The notes under the pieces are model-generated. The model did not search any database, was not told the DNA's origin, and worked only from the letters and a program-made list of their open reading frames with translations. Position numbers and translations under genes: made by a program. Shown here piece after piece: positions 34,766 to 42,255 of a DNA stretch of 64,000 nt; within the stretch, counting starts at the first letter, position 1, and each line of letters opens with the position of its first letter. Source of the stretch: Bryobacterales bacterium (GTDB lineage Bacteria > Acidobacteriota > Terriglobia > Bryobacterales > Bryobacteraceae); NCBI GenBank assembly GCA_003170295.1, contig PNAJ01000050.1, forward strand, positions 43,647 to 107,646, given 5' to 3'.

Positions 34766-36058
34766 ATGTTTCGACCCGCCCTCCTGCTCGCGCTAATCCT
34801 CCCTCTCTCCGCCCAATCACTCCTCGTGATCTCCATCGACGGCCTTCGCCCCGACAACGTCCTCAAAGCCGATGAGCACGGCCTGAAAATCCCTCATCTC
34901 CGCCGCATTTTGAAGGACGGCGCCCATGCCTCCGGCGTCCGAGGAGTTCTGCCCACCGTCACGTATCCCAGCCACACCACGATCCTCACCGGCGTCTGGC
35001 CCGTGAAGCATAAAATCTATTCGAACGTGGTATTCGATCCCCTCGACCGCAACCTTGCGGGCTGGACCTGGTATGCCGAGGATATCGCTGTCCCCACGCT
35101 GTGGGACGCCGCATCGAAAGCGGGGTTAATCGTCGGCAGCGTGAGCTGGCCCGTCAGCGTCGCAGCGCCCGGCATCCGCTACAACGTCCCCGAATATTGG
35201 CGCGCCTCCAAGTTTCCTGGAGAAGACGTGAAGTTGGTCCGGGCCATCAGCACTCCCGGCCTCATGGCCGAAATTGAAAAGGAAGCCGGCCCTTATGTGA
35301 CCGATCTTGATAACGCAGTCGAAGGCGACCGCCAGCGTACCCGCTACGCGGCAGCGATTCTACGCAATAAACACGCCCAGTTCATGACTGTGCATTTGGC
35401 ATCGCTCGATCACGTCGAACACGCCTCCGGCCCATTCAGTCCCGAGGCAAATGCGACCCTCGAACAGATCGATAAGGAAGTCGGCGAGCTAGAAGCCGCT
35501 GCTCCCAATGCTATCGTCTGCGTTCTCTCGGACCACGGCTTCACGCGCACCGATCACAGTTTCAACATCGTCGCCGCATTCGTCGAAGAAGGCCTGGTAA
35601 CGATGACAAATAAGAAAGTGACCGAGTGGAAAGCATATCCGGACTTAGAGGCCGGTTCCGCAGCTATTCTCTTGAAGGATCCGAAAGATGAAGCGACCCG
35701 CGCGAAGGTCGAGAAACTTCTACGCCGCCTCGCCGCGAACCCAACGAACGGTATCGCGCAAATTCTGGACGCAAAACAAATCGCCCAATTCGGCGGACGC
35801 CCCGACGCTGCATTTTGGGTCGATATGCAATCCAATTTTTCAGTAGTCGCAACCGACAAGGCCAGTAAGGTCGGCGGCACGCACGGTTACGCGCCGTCGA
35901 ATCCTCAACTGCTCGCGTCATTCTTCATCGCGGGCCCGAAGATCAAACCCGGCATCGACCTCGGCGAAATCGACATGCGCAGCATCGCCGCGACACTCGC
36001 ACAAGCCATGGGAATCGCTTTCAAGTCCGCCGATCTTCCCGCGCTGCCCGTGTTTTAA
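34766..36058 (+). CDS. Exported type I phosphodiesterase/nucleotide pyrophosphatase (alkaline-phosphatase superfamily)
   Basis: 430 residues. The ATG at 34766 starts the signal peptide (MFRPALLLALILPLSAQ). Metal and nucleophile motifs of NPP enzymes appear in order: VISIDGLRPD, TVTYPSHTTILTG (nucleophile Thr), VHLASLDHVEH, VLSDHGFTRTD, and the last His in GGTHGYAP. It would hydrolyse phosphodiester or pyrophosphate bonds outside the cytoplasm. The stop is one base before the ribokinase ATG, so the two are an operon: perhaps nucleotide breakdown followed by ribose use. Confidence 0.88.
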   Translation: MFRPALLLALILPLSAQSLLVISIDGLRPDNVLKADEHGLKIPHLRRILKDGAHASGVRGVLPTVTYPSHTTILTGVWPVKHKIYSNVVFDPLDRNLAGWTWYAEDIAVPTLWDAASKAGLIVGSVSWPVSVAAPGIRYNVPEYWRASKFPGEDVKLVRAISTPGLMAEIEKEAGPYVTDLDNAVEGDRQRTRYAAAILRNKHAQFMTVHLASLDHVEHASGPFSPEANATLEQIDKEVGELEAAAPNAIVCVLSDHGFTRTDHSFNIVAAFVEEGLVTMTNKKVTEWKAYPDLEAGSAAILLKDPKDEATRAKVEKLLRRLAANPTNGIAQILDAKQIAQFGGRPDAAFWVDMQSNFSVVATDKASKVGGTHGYAPSNPQLLASFFIAGPKIKPGIDLGEIDMRSIAATLAQAMGIAFKSADLPALPVF

Positions 36059-36059
36059 T

Positions 36060-36962
36060 ATGCCTCGCATCGTTGTCATTGGCAGCGCGAATATCGACCT
36101 GACCACATTCACCGACCAGTTCCCTCGTCCGGGCGAAACTATTTTCGGCCGCGATTTTTCTCTGGGCTTCGGCGGCAAGGGTGCGAATCAAGCAGTGGCC
36201 GCGCGCAATTGCGGAGCCGATGTCGCGATGATCGCGCGCGTTGGCGACGACATGTTCGGAGAAGCGACCATCCAGAATTTCAAATCGCACGGCATCGATA
36301 CCACACATGTTTTGATGACGCCCGGAGTCTCCACCGGCGTCGCGCCGATTTTCGTCGACAGCTCCGGGCAGAATCGCATTCTGGTCGTAAAAGGCGCAAA
36401 CGATCGATTAACGCCCGAAGACGTTTATGCTGCAAAAGACGTCATTTTAAGGTCGGATAAGGTTGTTTTCCAGCTCGAAATACCGCTTTTAACGACGATT
36501 AAGGCACTGCAATTCGCGAAAGAACACGGAATTCAGACGATCTTCAACCCCGCGCCGGCCCAATCTCTCGACCTGAAAGAGATCGCTCTTGCCGATTATG
36601 TCATCCCCAATGAAACCGAAGCCGAGATCTTGAGCGGCATGCCCATCCGCAATCTCGATGATGCTAGAAAGTGCGCCCGCAAACTTGGCTTAAGTCACGT
36701 CATCATCACACTTGGCGAAAACGGCGCACTGTATCGGGAGCAACACATCGCGCCGTTTGCAGTAGAACCAGTCGATACAACGGGCGCAGGCGACGCTTTT
36801 ATCGGGAGCTTGGCCGTCTTCCTTTCAAGCGGATACAGCGAGTTGGAGGCAATTTCGCGCGCCAATCTTTATGCGGCGCTCTCAACATTGTCGATAGGAA
36901 CGCAAAAATCGTTCGTCGACGCGGAACGATTCGCTACTGAGTGGCAGCGCCGATCAGAATGA
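36060..36962 (+). CDS. rbsK: Ribokinase
   Basis: 300 residues of the PfkB carbohydrate kinase family. N-terminal GSANIDLTTFTDQFPRPGET and GFGGKGANQAVAAR (signature 1), the ribokinase-type NPAPA strand, and the C-terminal DTTGAGDAFIGSLAVF (signature 2, catalytic Asp). Phosphorylates ribose at O5. Directly behind the phosphodiesterase gene, and its 3' end overlaps the convergent sugar transporter gene by 29 bases. Adjacent members of other PfkB subfamilies cannot be excluded, but the length and signature order fit RbsK. Confidence 0.88.
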   Translation: MPRIVVIGSANIDLTTFTDQFPRPGETIFGRDFSLGFGGKGANQAVAARNCGADVAMIARVGDDMFGEATIQNFKSHGIDTTHVLMTPGVSTGVAPIFVDSSGQNRILVVKGANDRLTPEDVYAAKDVILRSDKVVFQLEIPLLTTIKALQFAKEHGIQTIFNPAPAQSLDLKEIALADYVIPNETEAEILSGMPIRNLDDARKCARKLGLSHVIITLGENGALYREQHIAPFAVEPVDTTGAGDAFIGSLAVFLSSGYSELEAISRANLYAALSTLSIGTQKSFVDAERFATEWQRRSE

Positions 36963-37827
36963 GTCCGGTCGCGTAGCCGATAAACATCAACGCGGTGTAG
37001 AGCTTAGCTCCTTTTTCACGCCACACAAACACGCCCCAGATCGCCGCGACCAGCGTCGAGCCCTGGCCCAGCGCATAAGAAATCGCCGGCCCCGCAACGT
37101 TCGCCGCAAGCACGTTCAGCGACAACGCGATCATCCAGATGCACCCGCCAAGTATCCCGATCGCATGGAGTTTCGCGCTGCCTCGGAAATAATCCGCGTA
37201 GGTCAGACGACCCGCTTTCATGAAAACCGAATTGACTAGGATATTGCTCGCCAGCACGCCCGCACCAAAGAAAACCAACGCAACATAAGGAGTTAGTTTG
37301 TCCGGTCCGATCGCGCGCATCAGGCGCGGATAAAAAAGCCCCATGATGCAGCCGGCGATGATGGAAAAAATCAGTCCGCGAACACGATTTTTTCCGACGG
37401 TTTGACGCGCCGCCGCAGACATGATCATCGCGAAAACAATCAACGCAACCCCTGCAAACAAAAGCGATGGATTACCTTTCGGCGCTTCCACGTAACTCTC
37501 GACCGTGCCGATGACTAACGCCAGACCGATGCCGACGGGAAACGCGACGGACATTCCCGCCGCGTCGATTGCTATGACTAGCAAGATGTTCGCGAGATTG
37601 AAAATTGTGCCGCTAATCAACGCTGGAATCGCAAACGCACCGAGGATGGCGAAACCTCCGCCAAGTGTTGCGAACAATAGTGAAAAAAGAAACACGCCGA
37701 TGGCGTAATCCCAATAAAACAGCTCAAATGGCCATTTTTCTTTTCCAGCGAGCTTCTGCGTGTTGGCCCACGAACCCCATCCGAGCATGGTGATGACGCA
37801 AAACAAAATCGCGATAGAAAGGCTCAT
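36934..37827 (-). CDS. Sugar transporter of the glucose/ribose porter (GRP, DMT superfamily) type
   Basis: 297 residues and about ten short membrane helices. The N-terminus IAILFCVITMLGWGSWANTQKL is the GRP/RhaT hallmark, and the C-terminal repeat has WGVFVWREKGAK. Such carriers import monosaccharides with a proton. Convergent overlap with ribokinase and proximity to a nucleotide-degrading enzyme make ribose or a nucleoside sugar a reasonable guess. Start coupled to the M20 peptidase stop by ATGA, so both are on one message. Confidence 0.8.
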   Translation of the reverse strand: MSLSIAILFCVITMLGWGSWANTQKLAGKEKWPFELFYWDYAIGVFLFSLLFATLGGGFAILGAFAIPALISGTIFNLANILLVIAIDAAGMSVAFPVGIGLALVIGTVESYVEAPKGNPSLLFAGVALIVFAMIMSAAARQTVGKNRVRGLIFSIIAGCIMGLFYPRLMRAIGPDKLTPYVALVFFGAGVLASNILVNSVFMKAGRLTYADYFRGSAKLHAIGILGGCIWMIALSLNVLAANVAGPAISYALGQGSTLVAAIWGVFVWREKGAKLYTALMFIGYATGLILIGAATQ

Positions 37828-38972
37828 AGTGCGGCGACCAATTTCGCTAACAGCGCGGTGCGATCCGCGATGCGGTTTATAAGGATACTCTCATTCGGCG
37901 CATGCGCGCCTTCGCCGACGGCTCCTAAACCATCGAGCGTGGGAATGCCCAGCGCCGCTGTGAAATTTCCGTCCGATCCGCCGCCGGTCGAGGATTCCTG
38001 AAGCGTCACGCCCAATTCGGCCGCTAGTTTTTCGGCGGTGCGATACAACTTGCGAACGCCCGCGGATCGTTCCATGGGCGGGCGATTCAAGCCGCCGGTT
38101 ACTTCGACGGTGCATCGCTTGTCAAAAGATTTGAGAGACGCGAATTTTTTTTCGAGATAGACGCGGTCGCGGTCGCGGGGTGCGCGGATGTCGACCTCGG
38201 CACGGCATTCTGCGGGGACTACGTTGCTGCGCGTGCCTCCTTGGATCACTCCTGGGCTGACGGTGACGCCGCGATCGAGTTGCGTGAATCCGGCGATGCG
38301 CTCCAGTTGTCGAGCCATTTCGACAATCGCATTCGCGCCGTTGGCGAAATCGACGCCCGCGTGGGATGCGATGCCTCGCACTGTGACCAAGTAGTCTCCG
38401 ACTCCTTTTCTAGCGGTTTTGAGTTTACCTTCGAGACCGGTTCCGGGTTCCAGCACCAACACCGCGTTACTCGAGCGGGCCGCATCTTCGGTCAACGCGC
38501 GCGAGGACTCGCTGCCGACCTCTTCGTCGGAATTGACCTGCATGGTCACCTTGCGCAAGATGGGAACATCGAGGTCGCGCAATGCGCGCATCGCGAAGAT
38601 GAAGAACACGAGTCCGGCTTTCATATCGAGCACGCCGGGTCCCCACAGGCGGCCCTGTTGTTCGCGAAATGGCATGGTGCGGAGGGTGCCTAAAGTCCAG
38701 ACGGTGTCGGAATGGCCGAGGGCTAGGATCTGGCCTTGTTTTTTGCTTCCTGGCAGATTGAATTCGACGCGCAGGTGTTTGCCGAAGGATCCGCCATCGA
38801 ACGTTTTTACTTTCGCGATGTCGCGGACGCGCTCCGACAGCAGGTCGATAAAACGGTTGACGCTGGGAGGATGATCGCTGGGGGATTCGCACTCGACGAA
38901 TTCACGGATCATCGTCACGATCTCATGCTGTTTTCGACGCGGCTCGTGGCCGAAGTATGTTGCGATTTCCAT
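37824..38972 (-). CDS. M20-family metallopeptidase (carboxypeptidase G2-like)
   Basis: 382 residues. Two-zinc exopeptidase motifs: ALGHSDTVWTLG (His, Asp), GPGVLDMKAGL (bridging Asp), NSDEEVGSESSR (catalytic Glu pair), VLEPGTGLEGK (Asp/Glu ligand) and the last His in GEGAHAPNE. The dimerisation domain with GIASHAGVDFANGANAI is inserted as usual. CPG2-like enzymes cleave C-terminal glutamate from pteroates or peptides. No signal peptide. Coupled to the sugar transporter downstream. Confidence 0.87.
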   Translation of the reverse strand: MEIATYFGHEPRRKQHEIVTMIREFVECESPSDHPPSVNRFIDLLSERVRDIAKVKTFDGGSFGKHLRVEFNLPGSKKQGQILALGHSDTVWTLGTLRTMPFREQQGRLWGPGVLDMKAGLVFFIFAMRALRDLDVPILRKVTMQVNSDEEVGSESSRALTEDAARSSNAVLVLEPGTGLEGKLKTARKGVGDYLVTVRGIASHAGVDFANGANAIVEMARQLERIAGFTQLDRGVTVSPGVIQGGTRSNVVPAECRAEVDIRAPRDRDRVYLEKKFASLKSFDKRCTVEVTGGLNRPPMERSAGVRKLYRTAEKLAAELGVTLQESSTGGGSDGNFTAALGIPTLDGLGAVGEGAHAPNESILINRIADRTALLAKLVAAL

Positions 38973-39001
38973 AAAAGGGCAAGTATGACACGGGGAGCGC
39001 C

Positions 39002-39021
39002 GGCAGGCGAAAGCGCCTGCC
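39002..39021. repeat. Perfect hairpin GGCAGGCG-AAAG-CGCCTGCC
   Basis: 8-base stem with a 4-base loop in the 286-base gap 38973-39258, which contains only repeats and no gene. A similar hairpin occurs at 47382-47400. Confidence 0.75.
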
Positions 39022-39031
39022 CCACCTTTCC

Positions 39032-39137
39032 TGTCCCCCTTCCTGACGGTCGGGGTTCGGTGGGGAGTATGGAGGGCGGCCGTGCTGACAAACTAGATTG
39101 CGCTGACACCGAACCCCGACTGTAAAGGAGGGGACAT
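39032..39137. repeat. Inverted pair of family F repeats
   Basis: TGTCCCCCTTCCTGACGGTC plus GGGGTTCGGTG (39032-39067) faces CACCGAACCCCGACTG plus AGGAGGGGACA (39107-39137), separated by about 39 bases. The single copy is at 13723. Confidence 0.85.
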
Positions 39138-39174
39138 GCTAACGATTTGGCTGCGACACGCTTTTTGTCCAATC

Positions 39175-39221
39175 CGAACGCCGGCTGAAGCCGACGCTGC
39201 AAGCTGAAGCTCGCGCCACCA
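39175..39221 (-). repeat. Repeat family E, copy 2 (inverted)
   Basis: CCGAACGCCGGCTGAAGCCG then GCTGAAGCTCGCGCCACC; reverse complement of 34683-34729. Confidence 0.85.
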
Positions 39222-39258
39222 CCCATGGGCATATCATGAATGGGAAGGAGTGGCCCTC

Positions 39259-39705
39259 ATGATTGAATTGCGTGTGAATGGCGCGGCGAGGAAGTTCGAT
39301 GGAGATGGCGAGATGCCGCTGTTGTGGTATTTGCGCGATCTGCTGGAACTCACGGGAACCAAGTATGGCTGCGGGCTGGGGCTGTGCGGGGCTTGCACGG
39401 TCCACTTGAATGGCGCGGCGGTGCGGAGCTGCCAGACTACTATGAAGGCCGCGGCGGGGAAGACGATCACCACGATCGAAGGGCTGGCACACCATCCGGT
39501 GCAGGCGGCTTGGGAACGCGGAAATGTTCCGCAATGCGGGTATTGCCAGAGCGGGCAGATCATGCAGGCAGTGGCTCTGCTGAAAGAGAGGCCAAAGCCG
39601 ACGGACAAAGACATTGACGATGCGATGCAGGGGAATATTTGCCGCTGTGGGACTTATCAGCGGATACGCGCGGCGATTAAAGTCGCGGCGGGGGTGAAGG
39701 CATGA
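39259..39705 (+). CDS. 2Fe-2S subunit of a molybdenum hydroxylase (isoquinoline 1-oxidoreductase alpha type)
   Basis: 148 residues. The plant-type ferredoxin cluster is bound by C38, C43, C46 and C58 ([15 protein letters not shown]); the second cluster uses CGYC and CRC in [13 protein letters not shown] and [11 protein letters not shown] 39259 is preferred over GTG 39250 because GGAAGGAG ends ten bases upstream. Passes electrons from the molybdenum site to an acceptor. The next gene's ATG overlaps the stop (ATGA). No FAD subunit is present, matching the two-subunit Ior type whose acceptor is a cytochrome. Confidence 0.9.
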   Translation: MIELRVNGAARKFDGDGEMPLLWYLRDLLELTGTKYGCGLGLCGACTVHLNGAAVRSCQTTMKAAAGKTITTIEGLAHHPVQAAWERGNVPQCGYCQSGQIMQAVALLKERPKPTDKDIDDAMQGNICRCGTYQRIRAAIKVAAGVKA

Positions 39706-41879
39706 ACGCTGAACTCGTTGTTTCGCGGCGAGGATTTCTAGGCATCTTCTCGGCTGGAGCGTTCGTGCTGGCTACGAAGGCCGACGCGACTACTTGGCAG
39801 CCTAGCGTTTATCTGGGCATGGAGCCGACGGGCGTGGTGACGATTGTCGCGCATCGCTCTGAAATGGGGACGGGAATTCGCACGTCTCTGCCAATGGTGG
39901 CGGCCGACGAGCTGGATGTCGATTTCAAAAACGTCCGCGTCGAACAGGCGATCGGCGACGCGAAATATGGGTCGCAGGATACAGACGGGTCGAATTCGAT
40001 CCGCAGTTTTTATGAACCTCTGCGCATTGCGGGCGCGACGGCGCGGACGATGCTGGAGCGTGCGGCTGCGGCGAAGTGGGGCGTTCCGGCGACGGAATGC
40101 AAGGGCCGCAATGAGCAAGTCACGCACGCGCCTAGCGGACGGAATATCGCCTACAAAGAGTTAGTGACGCTAGCGGCGTCACAGGCTGTTCCCAAGAAGG
40201 AAGAACTGGTGTACAAGTCTCCGGCCGAGTATCGCTACATCGGGAAGGCTCTGCCGATTGTCGATTTGCACGATTTGTGCACGGGGAAGAGCGTGTTCGG
40301 GATCGACGCGAAGATGCCGGGGATGGTCTACGCGTCGATCGAGCGGTCTCCGGTGATGGGCGGGAAGATCGCGTCGGTGGACGATAGCGAGACCCGTAAA
40401 GTGACGGGCGTTTCGCAGACGGTGACGATCGATCCGTTGAAGCCTCCATACGGATTTCAGGCGCTGGGCGGAGTCGCGGTGATCGCGGACAACACCTGGG
40501 CCGCCATGCAGGGGCGCAAGAAGTTGAAGATCGATTGGGATCTGGGCGCGAACGCGAGTTTCGATTCGGGGGCGTTTAAAAAGACGCTGCAAGATACGGC
40601 GCGGCAGCCGGGCAAAGTGGCTCGCAACGTGGGCGATGTGGACGCGGAGTTCGCCAAGGGCGGCAAGGTTCACGAGGCGGATTACTATGTGCCGATGCTG
40701 GCGCATGCGCCGATGGAGCCTCCCGCGGCGGTCGCGGAGTTCAAAGACGGCAAAGTGATTGCGTGGACGGCGACGCAGAATCCGCAAGCGGTGCAGGCGA
40801 CGGTGGCGGCCGCGGTGGGGATCAAACCGGCGGACGTGACCTGTCACGTGACGCTTTTGGGCGGAGGGTTCGGGCGCAAGTCGAAACCGGATTACGTCGC
40901 AGAGGCCGCAGTGCTATCGAAGAAAATCGGTAAGCCTGTCAAAGTGGTTTGGAGCCGCGAGGACGATATTCATTTCGATTATTTCCATTCCGTCGCGGCG
41001 ATGTATATGAAGGCCACGACCGATGCGAAGGGGCGGCCGACGGCGTGGCTGCAACGCAGCGCGTTTCCGCCGATTGAAATGATGTTCGGCGCAACTGCAA
41101 AGTACGGCGATATGGAGATGGGGATGGGCTGGAACGATACGCCGTTCGACATTCCGAATCATCGCGCGGAGAACGGACCGGCGACGGCTCCGGTGCGGAT
41201 TGGATGGCTGCGGTCGGTTGCAAACATTTTTCACGCGTTCGCGGTGCAGTCGTTCGTGGATGAACTGGCGGCCGCGGCGAATCGGGATCGTGTCGAGTAT
41301 CTTCTTGATGTGCTGGGTGCGGCGCGCGTGATCGAGTTGGGCGGAGACAAGCGGTATCCGCTGGATGTGGGCAGGTTGCGTCGCGTGGTGGAGCTGGCGG
41401 CGGAGAAATCGGGATGGGCGAAGAAGAAATCCGGAGCGGGACACGGGTTCGGCATTGCCGTGCATCGAAGCTTCCTGTCATACGTCGCGACGGTGGTGGA
41501 AGTGGAAGTCGACGCAAAGGGAAAAGTGCGGATTCCACGGGTCGATATCGCGGTGGATGCGGGGATGGTGGTGCATCCGGATCGCGTGACGGCGCAGTTC
41601 GAAGGAGCGGCGGTGTTCGGCACCAGTCTCGCGATGATGGGCGAAATTACGCTCGCGGACGGGCGCGTGAAAGAAGGAAACTTCAATAATTATCCGGTGG
41701 CACGGATGCCGGAGGCTCCGTTCGCGACGCACGTGCATATCGTCCCGAGCGACGCGCCTCCGGCGGGTGTGGGCGAACCGGGAGTGCCGGTGATCGCTCC
41801 GGCGATCTGCAACGCGATTTTCGCGGCGACGGGGAAGAGGGTAAGGGAGTTGCCAATCAGGAAACAGAAGCTGGTGTAG
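39702..41879 (+). CDS. Molybdopterin-binding subunit of a molybdenum hydroxylase (isoquinoline 1-oxidoreductase beta/aldehyde dehydrogenase type)
   Basis: 725 residues with a Tat-like leader ([19 protein letters not shown]), as in other IorB-type enzymes that act in the periplasm. Cofactor regions are visible: [26 protein letters not shown] (pterin contact) and the active-site Glu in [13 protein letters not shown]. Hydroxylates an aldehyde or N-heterocycle with water as oxygen donor. Some loops ([15 protein letters not shown]) match the usual length. The substrate cannot be told, and no XdhC/CoxF maturation factor lies in the window. Confidence 0.88.
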   Translation: MNAELVVSRRGFLGIFSAGAFVLATKADATTWQPSVYLGMEPTGVVTIVAHRSEMGTGIRTSLPMVAADELDVDFKNVRVEQAIGDAKYGSQDTDGSNSIRSFYEPLRIAGATARTMLERAAAAKWGVPATECKGRNEQVTHAPSGRNIAYKELVTLAASQAVPKKEELVYKSPAEYRYIGKALPIVDLHDLCTGKSVFGIDAKMPGMVYASIERSPVMGGKIASVDDSETRKVTGVSQTVTIDPLKPPYGFQALGGVAVIADNTWAAMQGRKKLKIDWDLGANASFDSGAFKKTLQDTARQPGKVARNVGDVDAEFAKGGKVHEADYYVPMLAHAPMEPPAAVAEFKDGKVIAWTATQNPQAVQATVAAAVGIKPADVTCHVTLLGGGFGRKSKPDYVAEAAVLSKKIGKPVKVVWSREDDIHFDYFHSVAAMYMKATTDAKGRPTAWLQRSAFPPIEMMFGATAKYGDMEMGMGWNDTPFDIPNHRAENGPATAPVRIGWLRSVANIFHAFAVQSFVDELAAAANRDRVEYLLDVLGAARVIELGGDKRYPLDVGRLRRVVELAAEKSGWAKKKSGAGHGFGIAVHRSFLSYVATVVEVEVDAKGKVRIPRVDIAVDAGMVVHPDRVTAQFEGAAVFGTSLAMMGEITLADGRVKEGNFNNYPVARMPEAPFATHVHIVPSDAPPAGVGEPGVPVIAPAICNAIFAATGKRVRELPIRKQKLV

Positions 41880-41938
41880 TATGTCCCTCCTTCACGGTTG
41901 GGAGATCGCGACGTTCCTGGCGGCGACCCTCTCTTTGA

Positions 41939-41965
41939 CCGCTCCCGTTGGTCGCGGCTCTACAA
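41939..41965 (+). repeat. Degenerate family A repeat
   Basis: CGCTCCCGTTGGTCGCGGCTC-TA, with one insertion and one substitution against the family. The 376-base gap 41880-42255 holds this and a triple hairpin but no credible gene. Confidence 0.5.
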
Positions 41966-42085
41966 ACCGTCCGGGCTCTTGCCCGGATGGACCTATTGAC
42001 AATCGGTCCGGAGGTTGCCAGAGTCCGCGCGCGATTCCCGATGGTGCTCTTGACCAATAGAACCAGGCCTGTGGACACACGAACA

Positions 42086-42136
42086 GGCCGATCCGGGGAT
42101 CGGCCGCGGACCAGGGGGTCCGCCCCACTTGTGGGG
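42086..42136. repeat. Three perfect hairpins in tandem
   Basis: GGCCGATCC-GG-GGATCGGCC (42086-42105), GCGGACC-AGGG-GGTCCGC (42106-42123) and CCCCAC-TT-GTGGGG (42123-42136) follow each other without spacers. Confidence 0.85.
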
Positions 42137-42255
42137 AAAGTGAGTTTTTCTGCAATCTCCGCCAGCCTGCGCCACAGGGCCGGTGCCCAAGGGAGCATCC
42201 AGAGCACGAGTGTCGGTGAAATTTCACGCGTCGTAAAGCTCGCCAAGACAAAGTA

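Noticed and set aside
39259..41879. Three-subunit xanthine dehydrogenase
   Set aside because: There is no FAD-binding subunit and the large subunit has a Tat-like leader, matching the two-subunit Ior type.
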